DNA from: Streptomyces seoulensis
GTDB lineage: Bacteria; Actinomycetota; Actinomycetes; Streptomycetales; Streptomycetaceae
Reading direction: 5' to 3'
NCBI RefSeq assembly: GCF_022846655.1
Contig: NZ_AP025667.1
Location: 5,555,001 to 5,619,000 of the forward strand
DNA length: 64,000 bases
The number at the start of each line of letters is the position of its first letter. Position 1 is the first letter of the stretch. Shown piece after piece: positions 17,532 through 26,708 of this stretch. The notes beneath the pieces are model-generated. The model ran no database searches, was not told the origin of the DNA, and was given only the letters and a program-made list of their open reading frames with translations. The position numbers and the translations under genes are program-made.

Positions 17532-19370
17532 TCACGCGGACAGCTCCTCGCGCAGCGCGTCCCGCAGCCGCGCCGCCCGCTCGGCCACCTCGACCGGCCC
17601 CAGCTCCACCGCGCGGGCGGCCCAGCGCTGCCCCTCGGCCAGCTCGCCCCGGCGCGCGTACACCAGGGCCAGGCGCAGCGCGGCCCGGCCGTGCCCGGCG
17701 TCGGCGGCACGGGTCCACCACACGGCCGCCTCGGGCTCGCTGCCCTCGCGGGCCAGCAGCAGCCCCAGGTTGAAGGCGCCGTTGCGGGAACCGGCCTCGG
17801 CGGCAGCCCGGTACCAGCGGGCGGCCTCCACCACGTCGCCGCGCGCCGCCGCGAGCATGCCGACCCGCACCTGTGCACGCCGGTGGCCCTGGCCGGCCGC
17901 CCGCTCGTACCACTCCTCGCACTCGGTCTTGTGGTGCACGCTCTCGCCCAGCTCGTGCGCGGGCTCCGGCGGACGGCGCGCGTCGAGCACGGTGGCCAGC
18001 CGGTACGCGGCCTCCGCGCTGCCGCCGCCCGCCGCGCACCGCAGGTGCCGCTCGGCGGTCTGCTCGTCCCCCTCGCGCAGCCGGGCGATGCCCACCTGGA
18101 GGGCGGCCTCGGTGTGCCCGGCGGCGGCCGCCCGCTCGTACCAGCGCACGGCGGCCTCGCTGTCCCGTGCGGTGTCCCGGCCGGCGTGCAGGATGCCGAG
18201 GTTGAACGCGGCGTCCACGCTGCCGGCCTCGGCCGCCTTGGAGAACCACGGCTCGGCGCCGCTCGTGTCGCCACCCCGGAGCAGCAGGATGGCCAGCGCG
18301 TTCGCCGCCTCCCGATGCCCGGCGTAGGCGGCGCGCCGGTACCACTGCTCGGCCTGGGCGGTGCGGCCCTGCTCGGCGCAGAGCAGCCCGAGGTTGTAGG
18401 CGCCGTTGTCGTCCCCGGCGTCCAGCGCGGCCCGGTACCAGCGCTCGGCGGTCTGGGTCTCGCCGCGCTCGGCGTGCAGCGCGCCGAGGGCGTTGGCGGC
18501 GTTGCCGTCGCCGTCCTGGGCGGCGCGCAGCCACCACACGGCCGCGCTCTCGCTGTCCCCGGCGTCACGCAGCAGGAAGCCGAGGGCACAGGCGGCACGG
18601 GCCTCGCCGTCCTTGGCCGAGGTCAGGTACCAGCGCCCGGCCTCCTTCAGCTCGCCGCGCTTCTCCAGGATGGCGCCGAGGTGCAGCGCGGCCCGACGGT
18701 GGCCGCGCGCGGCGGCCTGCCGGTACCACTGCTCGGCCTCGGGGGACGCCTCTTCGGTGCCGGACTCCTCCTCGGGGCCGCCGGGCTCCGGGTCGCTGCG
18801 GTCCAGGGACCGGGCGAGGCGGTAGGCCGCCTCGCGGTGACCGCGCTCGGCGGCGGCGCGCATCCAGTACGCGGAGCGGGAGTCGCCCCGGTGCTCCAGC
18901 AGGTCGGCGAGGGCGTAGGCGCCGAGCACATGACCCTGCTCGGCGGACTGGCGCAGCCAGTACTCGGCGGCGGGTTCGTCGCCGCGCTCACGGTGGTGAC
19001 GGCCGAGCGCGTGCGCGGCGGCGGCCGATCCGGCGACGGCGGCGATCCGCCACCAGACGGCGGCCTCGTCGGGGTAGCCGCGCTGGTGCAGCAGCACGCC
19101 CAGGTTGTTGGCGGCGGGCCGGTCGCCGGCGGAGGCGGCGGCGCGGAGCTGGGGTTCGGCCGCGTCCAGGTCCCCCCGGCGCAGCAGCATGGCCCCGAGG
19201 ACACTGGCGGCCTCGGCGTCTCCGGTGCGCGCCGCCATCCCGAGGCGCACCTCCTCGGTGTCCTCGGTGGCCTCCCCCATCTCGTCCTCGTCGCGGGATG
19301 GTTCTTCACCCGAAGGCTGCACAAATCGCCCTGTCTCGAACAGAGTTGCCTTGTCCCCCATAACGTCCAT
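17532..19370 (-). CDS. Sel1-like repeat (SLR/TPR) protein
   Basis: The 612-residue protein is built from about 16 consecutive Sel1-type repeats of 32-36 residues from about residue 45 to 600. They follow the pattern AGxxxAAxxLGxLLxxRGxxxxAxxWxRxAA. Some units carry inserts (for example an acidic Pro/Glu insert after residue 180). The first 45 residues are acidic and likely disordered. Solenoids of this type bind proteins; no enzyme domain is present. The frame has ATG at 19370 and another at 19361 (MGDKATLF), and either could be the start. It lies alone between two initiator tRNA genes on the same strand. Confidence 0.9.
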   Translation of the reverse strand: MDVMGDKATLFETGRFVQPSGEEPSRDEDEMGEATEDTEEVRLGMAARTGDAEAASVLGAMLLRRGDLDAAEPQLRAAASAGDRPAANNLGVLLHQRGYPDEAAVWWRIAAVAGSAAAAHALGRHHRERGDEPAAEYWLRQSAEQGHVLGAYALADLLEHRGDSRSAYWMRAAAERGHREAAYRLARSLDRSDPEPGGPEEESGTEEASPEAEQWYRQAAARGHRRAALHLGAILEKRGELKEAGRWYLTSAKDGEARAACALGFLLRDAGDSESAAVWWLRAAQDGDGNAANALGALHAERGETQTAERWYRAALDAGDDNGAYNLGLLCAEQGRTAQAEQWYRRAAYAGHREAANALAILLLRGGDTSGAEPWFSKAAEAGSVDAAFNLGILHAGRDTARDSEAAVRWYERAAAAGHTEAALQVGIARLREGDEQTAERHLRCAAGGGSAEAAYRLATVLDARRPPEPAHELGESVHHKTECEEWYERAAGQGHRRAQVRVGMLAAARGDVVEAARWYRAAAEAGSRNGAFNLGLLLAREGSEPEAAVWWTRAADAGHGRAALRLALVYARRGELAEGQRWAARAVELGPVEVAERAARLRDALREELSA

Positions 19371-19533
19371 CGTCGCACCACCTGCAACCTGGGTACACCC
19401 GGTGTACCGCAGCCCGTGAGGTCACTTCAGCGTTTTGTCGACATGCCCACGGAGAGACAAGTCAAACACAGTTGGCCCAACTCCGGGCGGCGGCGCGGCC
19501 GATGAGAGTCCCCGGACATGAGTTCGCACATCA

Positions 19534-19568
19534 CGAAGGCCCGGATCTCGATGAGATCCGGGCCTTCG
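19534..19568 (-). terminator. Hairpin terminator after the second initiator tRNA
   Basis: A perfect 16-base-pair stem (19534-19549 with 19553-19568) with a three-base loop lies seven bases past the tRNA 3' end. It has a position and strength similar to the one after the first copy, but an unrelated sequence. Confidence 0.8.
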
Positions 19569-19575
19569 TTTTCAG

Positions 19576-19649
19576 TAGCGGGGACAGGATTTGAACCTGC
19601 GACCTCTGGGTTATGAGCCCAGCGAGCTACCGAGCTGCTCCACCCCGCG
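19576..19649 (-). tRNA. tRNA-fMet (initiator), anticodon CAT, copy 2
   Basis: This copy is base-for-base the same as 17386-17459 over all 74 positions, with the same C1-T72 mismatch and GGG/CCC anticodon stem. Each copy has its own terminator, and the flanks beyond a few bases are unrelated. Confidence 0.96.
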
Positions 19650-19692
19650 CCGTTGTGTTCCAAACACTATCACGGCGCGGGAGCGGGTTCGG

Positions 19693-22569
19693 TCAGTCGC
19701 CGCTGGTCCGGGGCTTGTCCACCTTGGACTGGGCGTCCTCGGCCTTGCGCAGCGCGTCCTGGAGGTCCTTCTGCGCCTTGGCGTACGCATCCCAGTCCGG
19801 GCCGGACTTGAGGGCCTCCTGGCCCGCGTCGTACGCCTTCTGGGCGTCCTCCAGCGCCTGGCGGACCGTCGGGCTGGTGGACGCCGGCGGTTCGGTGGTG
19901 CCGGTGGACGGCGGCTCGGAGCCCTTGACCCCGAAGACCTTGTCCAGCGCCTCGTCCAGGGTGTCCTCGAAGGCGGTCCGGCCCTCGTAGGTCACCAGCA
20001 CCTTGCGCAGCAGCGGGTACTTCAGCGTGCCGCCGCGCACGTAGACCGGCTCCGCGTACAGCAGGCCGCCGTCCAGCGGGACGGTGAGCAGGTTGCCGTA
20101 CTCCACCTGGGAGTGGCCCCGGCTCAGCAGGCTGATCGTCTCCGCGATGGACGGTTCGGAGTTGAACTGGCTCTGCACCTGCTTGGGGCCGTCGACGGTG
20201 GTGCTCGTCGGCAGCTTCAGGATTCTGATCTTGCCGTAGTCGCTGGCGCGCGGATCGGAGTCGACGGCCATGAACGCGCTCAGGTTGTCCCGGCCGTTCG
20301 GGGTGAAGGTCGTCGTCAGCGAGAAGACCTGCTGCTTCTGGTCCGGCATCTTCATGCTCAGGTAGTACGGCGGGACCGAGTCGCTGGAGTCGTTGGACGG
20401 GTCGTTCGGGACCTGCCACACCTCGCTGCCGCTGAGGAAGGTCTGCGCGTTGGTCACGTGGTACCGGGTGAGCAGTTCGCGCTGGACCTTGAACAGGTCC
20501 TGCGGGTAGCGCAGATGGGCCATCAGCGCCGGGCTGATGTCCGCGCGGGGCTTCACCGTGTGCGGGAACGCCTTCATCCACGTCTTGAGCACCGGGTCGG
20601 CCGCGTCCCACTGGTAGAGCTTGACGTCACCGGTGTACGCGTCGACGGTCGCCTTGACCGAGTTGCGGATGTAGTTGACCTGGTTCTGCTGGGCCACCAC
20701 CGCGCGGGAGTTGTTGTTCGCGGTCAGCGAGTCGGCCGTGGTGTCCCCGAGCGTGGTGCGCGAGGCGTACGGATAGCCGTTGCTGGTCGTGTAGGCGTCG
20801 ACGATCCACTGGATGCGCCCGTCGACCACGGCCGGGTAGGCGTCGCCGTCGATGGTCAGCCAGGGCGCGACGGACTCGACACGGTCCTTGGGCGTGCGGT
20901 TGTACAGGACGCGCGAGCCCTTGCCGATCGCCCCGGAGTAGAGGATCTGCGGCTCGTTGAACGCCACCGCGTACGCGGCCCGGTTGAGCGGGTTGTCGAG
21001 GTTGACGCCGCTCTTGCCCGTGTAGCTGGTGGTCTTCTCGCCCTCGTCGTCGGAGTAGTCGATCTCCTTCTGGGGACCGCCGACGATGGAGTACGTGGTG
21101 GTCTTCTCGCCGTAGTAGACCTGCTGCTGGTAGATGCCCAGGTCGCCCTTGGAGGGGAGGTTCTTCTCGGTGAAGACCGGGCGGCCCTTGTCGTCGGACT
21201 CGGTGCCCTTGGCGGCGACGACGCCGTAGCCGTGGGTGTAGCGGAAGTGGTCGTTGATCCAGTTGTTCTTCGGGATTCCGGCCAGGTTCAGCTCGCGCAG
21301 GCCCAGGACGGTGTCCTGCTCCTTGCCGTCCTTGGTGGTGTACCGGTCGACGTCGAGGTTGGTGGGGAAGCCGTAGTAGTTCCGGATCTGCTGGAGCTGC
21401 TGGAACGTGGGCGAGACCACGTTCGGGTCCATGATGCGGATGCTGGCGGTCTGTCCGACCTGGTCGCGCAGCTTGGTCTTGTCGTCGGTCGACGACCGGC
21501 CCGAGTACTCGCTGACCTTGGTGTGGTCGATGCCGTACGCCTCGCGGGTCGCCGTGAGGTTCTTCTGGACGTACGGCGCCTCCTTGGCCTGCTCGTTCGG
21601 CTGGACCTGGAACTTCTGCACGATGGCCGGGTAGAGGCCGCCGATCAGGACCGCGGAGAGCACCATCAGGCCGAAGCCGATGACGGGGAGCTGCCAGGTG
21701 CGCCGCCACAGGGTGGCGAAGAACAGCAGGGCGCAGATGACGGCGATGAAGAACAGGATCGTCTTGGCGGGCAGATAGGCGTTGGCGTCCACATAGCGCA
21801 GGCCCGTCCAGTTGCCCGTGGTCTTGAAGTCGCTGGACTTCACCGCGAGGCCGTACCGGTCGAGCCAGTAGGCGATGGCCTTCAGGGACACGAAGATGCC
21901 GAGGAGCACCGACAGATGTCCGGTCGCGGCGGAGGAGGCGCGCGAACCGGGGCTGGTGACGCGCAGCCCGCCGTACAGGTAGTGGGTGAGCCCGGCCGCG
22001 ATCAGCGACAGGATGGCCGTGGCGAAGCCGAAGGCCAGCAGGAAGCGGTACCAGGGCAGGTCGAAGGCGTAGAAGGAGACGTCCCTGTGGAACTGGGGGT
22101 CCTTCTGGTGGAACGACACGCCGTTGACCCACATCAGCCAGGTCCGCCACTGGCTCGCCGCGGAGGCGCCAGCGATGAGGCCGACCAGCGCGGTGACGGC
22201 GAGCAGCAGCCAGGTCTTGTACGGCGCGATCCCCATCCGGTACCGGTCGAGGCTCTGCTGTTCCATGGACATGGCGCTCAGCGGGGGCCGCAGCCGGTGC
22301 GCGAGCCAGATGTTGAAGCCCACCGCGAGGGCCATCAGCACACCGAAGACGAAGAACAGCCCGATCTTCGTCCACAGGGTGGTGGTGAACACCGAGGAGT
22401 AGTGCACCGACCGGTACCAGAGCCAGTCGGTCCAGAAGCCGGCGAACATCGTGAAGGCCATCGCGAGGGCGGCCAGGACGCCCAGGGTGACGAGCAGGGT
22501 CCTCACCCGCCGGGACGGTCGGCCCGCCCTGATCCGTGGCCCCGTCGGGCCTCCGCCGCGGTCCGGCAT
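19693..22569 (-). CDS. UPF0182 family large membrane protein
   Basis: The 958-residue protein belongs to the actinobacterial UPF0182 (COG1615) family. Seven hydrophobic segments fill about residues 20-330, including the conserved region around [18 protein letters not shown] large, presumably extracytoplasmic region follows (about 330-860) with the conserved [17 protein letters not shown] and [18 protein letters not shown]. The end (about 870-958) is Ala/Lys/Asp-rich and helical, possibly a coiled coil ([20 protein letters not shown]). The function is unknown. I chose the ATG at 22569 ([11 protein letters not shown]), as in relatives; a GTG seven codons upstream also exists. It is divergent from the PPA1309-like gene. 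Confidence 0.9.
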   Translation of the reverse strand: MPDRGGGPTGPRIRAGRPSRRVRTLLVTLGVLAALAMAFTMFAGFWTDWLWYRSVHYSSVFTTTLWTKIGLFFVFGVLMALAVGFNIWLAHRLRPPLSAMSMEQQSLDRYRMGIAPYKTWLLLAVTALVGLIAGASAASQWRTWLMWVNGVSFHQKDPQFHRDVSFYAFDLPWYRFLLAFGFATAILSLIAAGLTHYLYGGLRVTSPGSRASSAATGHLSVLLGIFVSLKAIAYWLDRYGLAVKSSDFKTTGNWTGLRYVDANAYLPAKTILFFIAVICALLFFATLWRRTWQLPVIGFGLMVLSAVLIGGLYPAIVQKFQVQPNEQAKEAPYVQKNLTATREAYGIDHTKVSEYSGRSSTDDKTKLRDQVGQTASIRIMDPNVVSPTFQQLQQIRNYYGFPTNLDVDRYTTKDGKEQDTVLGLRELNLAGIPKNNWINDHFRYTHGYGVVAAKGTESDDKGRPVFTEKNLPSKGDLGIYQQQVYYGEKTTTYSIVGGPQKEIDYSDDEGEKTTSYTGKSGVNLDNPLNRAAYAVAFNEPQILYSGAIGKGSRVLYNRTPKDRVESVAPWLTIDGDAYPAVVDGRIQWIVDAYTTSNGYPYASRTTLGDTTADSLTANNNSRAVVAQQNQVNYIRNSVKATVDAYTGDVKLYQWDAADPVLKTWMKAFPHTVKPRADISPALMAHLRYPQDLFKVQRELLTRYHVTNAQTFLSGSEVWQVPNDPSNDSSDSVPPYYLSMKMPDQKQQVFSLTTTFTPNGRDNLSAFMAVDSDPRASDYGKIRILKLPTSTTVDGPKQVQSQFNSEPSIAETISLLSRGHSQVEYGNLLTVPLDGGLLYAEPVYVRGGTLKYPLLRKVLVTYEGRTAFEDTLDEALDKVFGVKGSEPPSTGTTEPPASTSPTVRQALEDAQKAYDAGQEALKSGPDWDAYAKAQKDLQDALRKAEDAQSKVDKPRTSGD

Positions 22570-22732
22570 CTGGAAAGCCAAGGTGCGCACCTCGAAGTCG
22601 CTGTCGATCCGTCAGACCCTCGTGTTCGCGGGCCTCCGGTGGCCCGCTGTGATCGTGGGCCCCCACCTATGCAACTTACTCACGGTTTACTCGGTTCCCG
22701 ATTTCGGCCGGGAACGAGGCAGGATTGTGACC

Positions 22733-23275
22733 ATGTCCAACACTCCCATGGCGGCGAGCCCGCTCACCCGGGCCGTACTCGAGATCGACGAGTACGCCTC
22801 CGGCCTCGGCTGGGACCAGCCGGCCCGCCTCTTCGCCCTCGTCGACACCGCGCGGCTGCGCACCCAGGAACCCTCTCTCGCGGCCCAGTTGGGCCTGGAC
22901 GAGGAGACCGCGACCACCGGTCTCACCCCGATCGAGCAGGACGAGGTCCCGGCCGACAAGCCGCTCGACGAGTTCCTCGCCACCATCGCCTGGCCGGACG
23001 CGGTGGTCGGCTGCGCGCTCACCGTGGAGCGCCTGATGCTGCCCTCGTCCGTCGACACGCAGGTCCCGCAGGGCCTGAGCGACGCCGAGCTGGCCAAGTG
23101 GGTGGCCGCCCGCCCGGAGCGGCAGGAGGTGCGGATGACGGTCGCGGTGCTGCGCGACGGCAACCGCGAGTCGGCGCTGCGGCTGCGGGAGAAGGACTCC
23201 TCGACCGAGGTCCTGACCGGTCCTGACCTGGTGCCGGGTCTGGCGGAGGCCCTCGCGGCGACGTTCGCCGACTAG
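22733..23275 (+). CDS. PPA1309 family protein of unknown function
   Basis: The 180-residue soluble protein starts MSNTPMAASPLTRAVLEIDEY and contains LGWDQPARLFALVDT and IAWPDAVVGCALTVERLMLP, conserved in a family restricted to actinobacteria. No catalytic motif or membrane segment is visible. The ATG at 22733 was chosen over earlier in-frame starts because of family fit. It is divergent from UPF0182 with 163 bases between the two starts, and this pairing is widely conserved in Streptomyces from memory. Confidence 0.82.
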   Translation: MSNTPMAASPLTRAVLEIDEYASGLGWDQPARLFALVDTARLRTQEPSLAAQLGLDEETATTGLTPIEQDEVPADKPLDEFLATIAWPDAVVGCALTVERLMLPSSVDTQVPQGLSDAELAKWVAARPERQEVRMTVAVLRDGNRESALRLREKDSSTEVLTGPDLVPGLAEALAATFAD

Positions 23276-23298
23276 CCCACCGATACGTTCCTCATACC

Positions 23299-23330
23299 GC
23301 GACACCGTCATTGCGCGACACCGTCATTGC
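23299..23330. repeat. Perfect 16-base tandem duplication
   Basis: The unit GCGACACCGTCATTGC is present twice head to tail (23299-23314 and 23315-23330) in the short convergent spacer after the PPA1309-like gene. It looks like a slippage product and has no evident function. Confidence 0.85.
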
Positions 23331-23333
23331 GAC

Positions 23334-23370
23334 GCGGGGGCGCCCACCGGATCTCCGGGGGCGCCCCCGC
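23334..23370. terminator. Bidirectional hairpin between convergent genes
   Basis: A 12-base-pair GC stem (23334-23345 with 23359-23370) with a 13-base loop separates the PPA1309-like gene (plus) and the PDZ protease gene (minus). Confidence 0.7.
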
Positions 23371-23388
23371 GCGCGTGCCGGGTGTCTC

Positions 23389-24486
23389 TCAGCCCTTGGT
23401 GGTGCACTTCGGCAGGTCGGAGGTGCGCCCCTCGCGGATGTCCTCGAGGGCGTCCAGGGCGTCGCCGATCTTCTTCACCTTGACCAGGGTGAGACCGCTC
23501 GGGGTGTCCTTGGCGGCGGAGGCGCAGTTGTCGGCGGGGGTCAGGAAGTACTGGGCGCCCTTGTCGCGCGCGCCGACCGTCTTCATCTCGATGCCGCCGA
23601 TGGGGCCGACCGTGCCGTCGTCGTCGATGGTGCCGGTGCCCGCGATGAACTTGCCGCCGGTGAGGCTGCCGGGGGTGAGCTTGTCGTAGATACCGAGCGC
23701 GAACATCAGTCCGGCGCTGGGGCCGCCCACGTCGGCGAGCTTGATGTCGACGGTGAACGGGAAGGTGTGGTCGGTCCCGGCGGAGATCCCGACGATGGCC
23801 CGGCGGGCGCCCTTGTCGTCGGAGCCGGTGGTCGTGATCGTCACGTCCTGGGTCCGGGTCGCCGTCCTGTGCGCCTTCTCGGCGGCCGCCTGCTCCTTGG
23901 CGGGGACGACGGTGAAGACCACCTTCTGCCCCGGCTCGTGCTTCGTCACCAGCTTGGCCACGTCCGAGGGCTGCTTGACCCGCGTGCCGTCCACGGCCTT
24001 GATCACGTCGCCCGCGTGCAGCCTGCCCTCGGCCGGGGAGTCCTTGATCACCGTGGAGACGATCACCCAGGACGTCACCGGGATGTGCAGCTCGTCCAGG
24101 GCGGCGACCTTGGCGCTCTCCTGGGACTGGCTGAACTCCTCGGCGTTCTCCTGGGTGGACTGCTCCTCGGTCTTGCCGTCCGGGTAGAGCGTGTCGTGCG
24201 GGACGACCTTGGTGTCGTGGGCCAGCCAGCCGTAGACGGCCTCGACCAGGTTCATCCGGAAGTCCGCGCTGGTCACCCGGACGGTGGTCATGTTCAGGTG
24301 GCCGTCGGCCGGATAGGTGCGGTGGCCCGAGACCTGCAGGACCGGTTCGCCGTCGTGCTCCCCGAGCGTGTTCACGGTCGGCCCCGGCGACATCTCCGCG
24401 TACGGCACGGGGATGAGCACTCCCGCGCAGAGCAGCGCGATCAGCATCAGGGTGGACGCGAGCATCGTCGCGGTACGGCGTGGCAT
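23389..24486 (-). CDS. PDZ and Lon-like (S16) protease, YlbL family
   Basis: The 365-residue protein has an N-terminal signal anchor (about residues 8-28) and a PDZ domain (about 135-200: PAEGRLHAGDVIKAVDG). It ends in a Lon-type S16 domain with Ser257 in GGPSAGLMFALG and Lys302 in GGIEMKTVGARDKGA. The Ser-Lys spacing of 45 is normal for the Lon dyad, so the protease is probably active and extracytoplasmic. YlbL-type proteins act in membrane protein quality control in some Gram-positives; the substrate here is unknown. Start ATG 24486. Confidence 0.9.
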   Translation of the reverse strand: MPRRTATMLASTLMLIALLCAGVLIPVPYAEMSPGPTVNTLGEHDGEPVLQVSGHRTYPADGHLNMTTVRVTSADFRMNLVEAVYGWLAHDTKVVPHDTLYPDGKTEEQSTQENAEEFSQSQESAKVAALDELHIPVTSWVIVSTVIKDSPAEGRLHAGDVIKAVDGTRVKQPSDVAKLVTKHEPGQKVVFTVVPAKEQAAAEKAHRTATRTQDVTITTTGSDDKGARRAIVGISAGTDHTFPFTVDIKLADVGGPSAGLMFALGIYDKLTPGSLTGGKFIAGTGTIDDDGTVGPIGGIEMKTVGARDKGAQYFLTPADNCASAAKDTPSGLTLVKVKKIGDALDALEDIREGRTSDLPKCTTKG

Positions 24487-24536
24487 GGCACGACAGTACG
24501 GGACACGTGTGTCAGCACCCCGTCAGGGCACCCCCG

Positions 24537-24710
24537 TCAGGCGCCGGGGGCACCCGTGCTGGACTTCTCCATCGCCTCGCGGAACCGTGCGTAGCCGTCG
24601 AGCTCGGGCCCGTCGCCTCGGGTTCTGCGGGTCCGGTTGGCCCAGCTTCCCCAGAGACCGGCCGCGATCGCGGCGATAAGCGGAATCAGCAACCAGACGA
24701 GCACCGCCAT
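24537..24710 (-). CDS. Small single-pass membrane protein
   Basis: The 57-residue protein starts MAVLVWLLIPLIAAIAAGLW, one membrane helix, followed by a basic stretch (NRTRRTRGDG) and a short soluble tail with YARFREAMEK. GGGAGG five bases before the ATG at 24710 decides this start over longer frames. The basic residues after the helix predict a cytoplasmic C-terminus. It lies between the PDZ protease gene and moaE on the same strand. The function is unknown. Confidence 0.72.
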   Translation of the reverse strand: MAVLVWLLIPLIAAIAAGLWGSWANRTRRTRGDGPELDGYARFREAMEKSSTGAPGA

Positions 24711-24851
24711 GCCGACCTCCCAACCCCATGAGCGTCCGCGGAACCTACTGATCAGCAGATTAACCACTCGCACGGACAACGCTCACGCCCGGGGGGCGGT
24801 TACGCAACCGGAGCACTCGATGGGCCGTACGTCACCGGCGGCCCGTCTTCG

Positions 24852-25313
24852 TCAGCAGGCGCCGACCCATTCCTCGGTGCCGTCGGAGAAGCGCTGGTGC
24901 TTCCAGACCGGCACCTCGTGCTTGATGTCGTCGATCAGCTTGCGGCAGGCCTCGAACGCCTCGGCCCGGTGCGGGCACGACACGCCGACGACGACGGCGA
25001 GGTCACCGACGGCCAGGTCACCCACCCGGTGGACGGCCGCCAGGGCCCGCACCGGGTACTCCGCGACGACCTTCTCCGCGACCCGCCGCATCTCGTCGGC
25101 GGCGGAGGGGTGGCAGGAGTAGCCGAGGGCGTCGACGTCCGCACCCCCGTCGTGGTTGCGCACGGTGCCCACGAACAGCGAGATGCCGCCCGCCGCCTCG
25201 TCCCCGAGGGCGGCGAACACCTCGTCCACCGAGAGCGGCGTGTCCCGGATGCCGATCAGCTTGATGGGGCTGGGAGCCGCCTGCTCACCGGGGTGTTCGT
25301 TCGTGAGTGCCAT
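24852..25313 (-). CDS. moaE: Molybdopterin synthase catalytic subunit MoaE
   Basis: The 153-residue protein is the large subunit of molybdopterin synthase, which adds two sulfurs to precursor Z using MoaD thiocarboxylate. Diagnostic parts are GGISLFVGTVRNHDGG, AAVHRVGDLAVGDLAVVVGVSCPHR and the catalytic-site segment IKHEVPVWKHQ. The ATG at 25313 has GGAGA just upstream; a GTG at 25331 is less likely. moaD is not in this window, so the operon partner lies elsewhere. The sulfur donor enzyme MoeZ is encoded at 54960-56138. Confidence 0.95.
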   Translation of the reverse strand: MALTNEHPGEQAAPSPIKLIGIRDTPLSVDEVFAALGDEAAGGISLFVGTVRNHDGGADVDALGYSCHPSAADEMRRVAEKVVAEYPVRALAAVHRVGDLAVGDLAVVVGVSCPHRAEAFEACRKLIDDIKHEVPVWKHQRFSDGTEEWVGAC

Positions 25314-25350
25314 GTCTCCATGGTGCCGCACGTCGCGGAGGAGGGGGAAT

Positions 25351-25391
25351 GCGACGCTCGGCCGCCCTGGATGGCGACGCTCGGCCGCCCT
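25351..25391. repeat. 18-base direct repeat overlapping the SDR stop codon
   Basis: GCGACGCTCGGCCGCCCT occurs at 25351-25368 and 25374-25391, a 23-base period. The second copy runs into the stop codon of the SDR gene, so the duplication created or extended the gene end or its spacer. Confidence 0.8.
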
Positions 25392-26517
25392 AGATCCTGC
25401 GCCGTGCCTTGCGGGCCCGGCGTACCACCGCCGCCGCGCCCAGCAGGGCCACGGTCGCGCCCGCCGCGCCGGCCGCCGTGGCGTCCTTGCGGCCGAGCCT
25501 GCGTCCGGCGACGGTGTGCCGGCCGGAGACCTCCGCCAGCAGTTCCGCGAGCACTTCCTCGTTCGTCCAGCGCGGCCGCCACCCGGCCGAGTGCAGCCTG
25601 CTGCCGCTGACCACCCAGGGGTACATCGTGTACGCCAGGTCGCCCGCCGGGGAGGGGGTGAGCCCGATCCGGTGCAGCCGGGCGGCGGCGCCGAGGGCGA
25701 CCGCGGAGGGCAGCTCCATGCGCCGGATGCCGCTCAGCTCCTCCACCTCCTCCTGCTCCAGCCAGCCGTCGCAGCCGACGGCGAGTTCCCCGTCGACCTT
25801 CTCCAGCACGGCGTACTCCAGCGCCGTGCACAGGTCGTCGACGTGGCAGAACTGCCAGGCGGGCCGGGAGTCGGCGACCACGAGCAGCCGGGGCGACTCG
25901 AAGTACCTGGTCAGCGCGGTGTCCGTACCGCCGACCAGCAGCGCGGGGCGCACCACGGTGACGTTGAGACCAGGGTGCGCGCGGGGCGCGCGGCGGGCCA
26001 GGCGCTCGATCTCCAGCAGGTCGGCGACCCCGGTGGCGTCGGCGGTCGCGCGCAGCTCGGCGTCCTCCGACAGCGGCAGCTCGTTGTCCGGCAGCGCCCC
26101 GTACACCATGGCGGAGGTGCACAGCACGACCCGGTGCACCCCGGCGGCCGCCGCGGCGGTCAGCACGGTCTGGGTACCGCGCACGTTGTAGGCGGTGCGG
26201 GCGGCCGCGTCGCTGCCCAGGTCGAGGTCGAGCGCCAGGTGCACGACCACGTCGGCGCCGCGCAGCTTCTCCGCGATCGCCGGGTCGCGCACGTCGAGGA
26301 TGTGCCAGCGCGCCTCGGCGCATTCCCCGCGCCGTTCGTCGATGGCGACGACCTGCCTGATCTCCTCCGACGCCGCGAGCCGCTCGGTGAGCAGCGCGCC
26401 GATCCCGGTGGCGGCGCCGGTGACCGCGACGACGGGCCCGCGCACCGCGGGCGAGGGGGATGAGGGCGGAGATGAGGGGTTTCGCGCTGCGCGAACCTGC
26501 GGATCTGGGGAACTCAC
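25390..26517 (-). CDS. NAD-dependent epimerase/dehydratase-like SDR
   Basis: The 375-residue protein has an N-terminal Rossmann nucleotide site VAVTGAATGIGALL (GxxGxxG, about residues 30-44). Typical extended-SDR segments follow: VVVHLALDLD, NVRGTQTVL and CTSAMVYGALPDN. The usual YxxxK is not clear after the VYG segment, so catalysis is uncertain. The C-terminus has a hydrophobic Ala-rich helix followed by basic residues (VVRRARKARRRI), a possible membrane tail. It is divergent from the DUF2342 metalloprotease gene. The substrate is unknown. Confidence 0.82.
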   Translation of the reverse strand: MSSPDPQVRAARNPSSPPSSPSPAVRGPVVAVTGAATGIGALLTERLAASEEIRQVVAIDERRGECAEARWHILDVRDPAIAEKLRGADVVVHLALDLDLGSDAAARTAYNVRGTQTVLTAAAAAGVHRVVLCTSAMVYGALPDNELPLSEDAELRATADATGVADLLEIERLARRAPRAHPGLNVTVVRPALLVGGTDTALTRYFESPRLLVVADSRPAWQFCHVDDLCTALEYAVLEKVDGELAVGCDGWLEQEEVEELSGIRRMELPSAVALGAAARLHRIGLTPSPAGDLAYTMYPWVVSGSRLHSAGWRPRWTNEEVLAELLAEVSGRHTVAGRRLGRKDATAAGAAGATVALLGAAAVVRRARKARRRI

Positions 26518-26708
26518 CGGGCGTCTCCAGCGGTTGTCTTCAGTACGAGCGCGGACGACGCGCCCGTACCAGGTGCATCCATCCTGCCGCAGCCCATCTG
26601 TGGGCGAAGCACCGAGGCCCTATCCGGTCCGGGTGTCTACGCTGGGTGGTGAAGTCGGGCAGCCGCGCCGCCGGAGAGAACCGGTGGCCTTACCAGCCGA
26701 GGAACCCC

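Noticed and set aside
19591..23226. A 1211-codon plus-strand frame opposite the UPF0182 gene
   Set aside because: It starts inside the initiator tRNA and has no recognisable domain. The minus-strand frame carries conserved UPF0182 segments and membrane helices.
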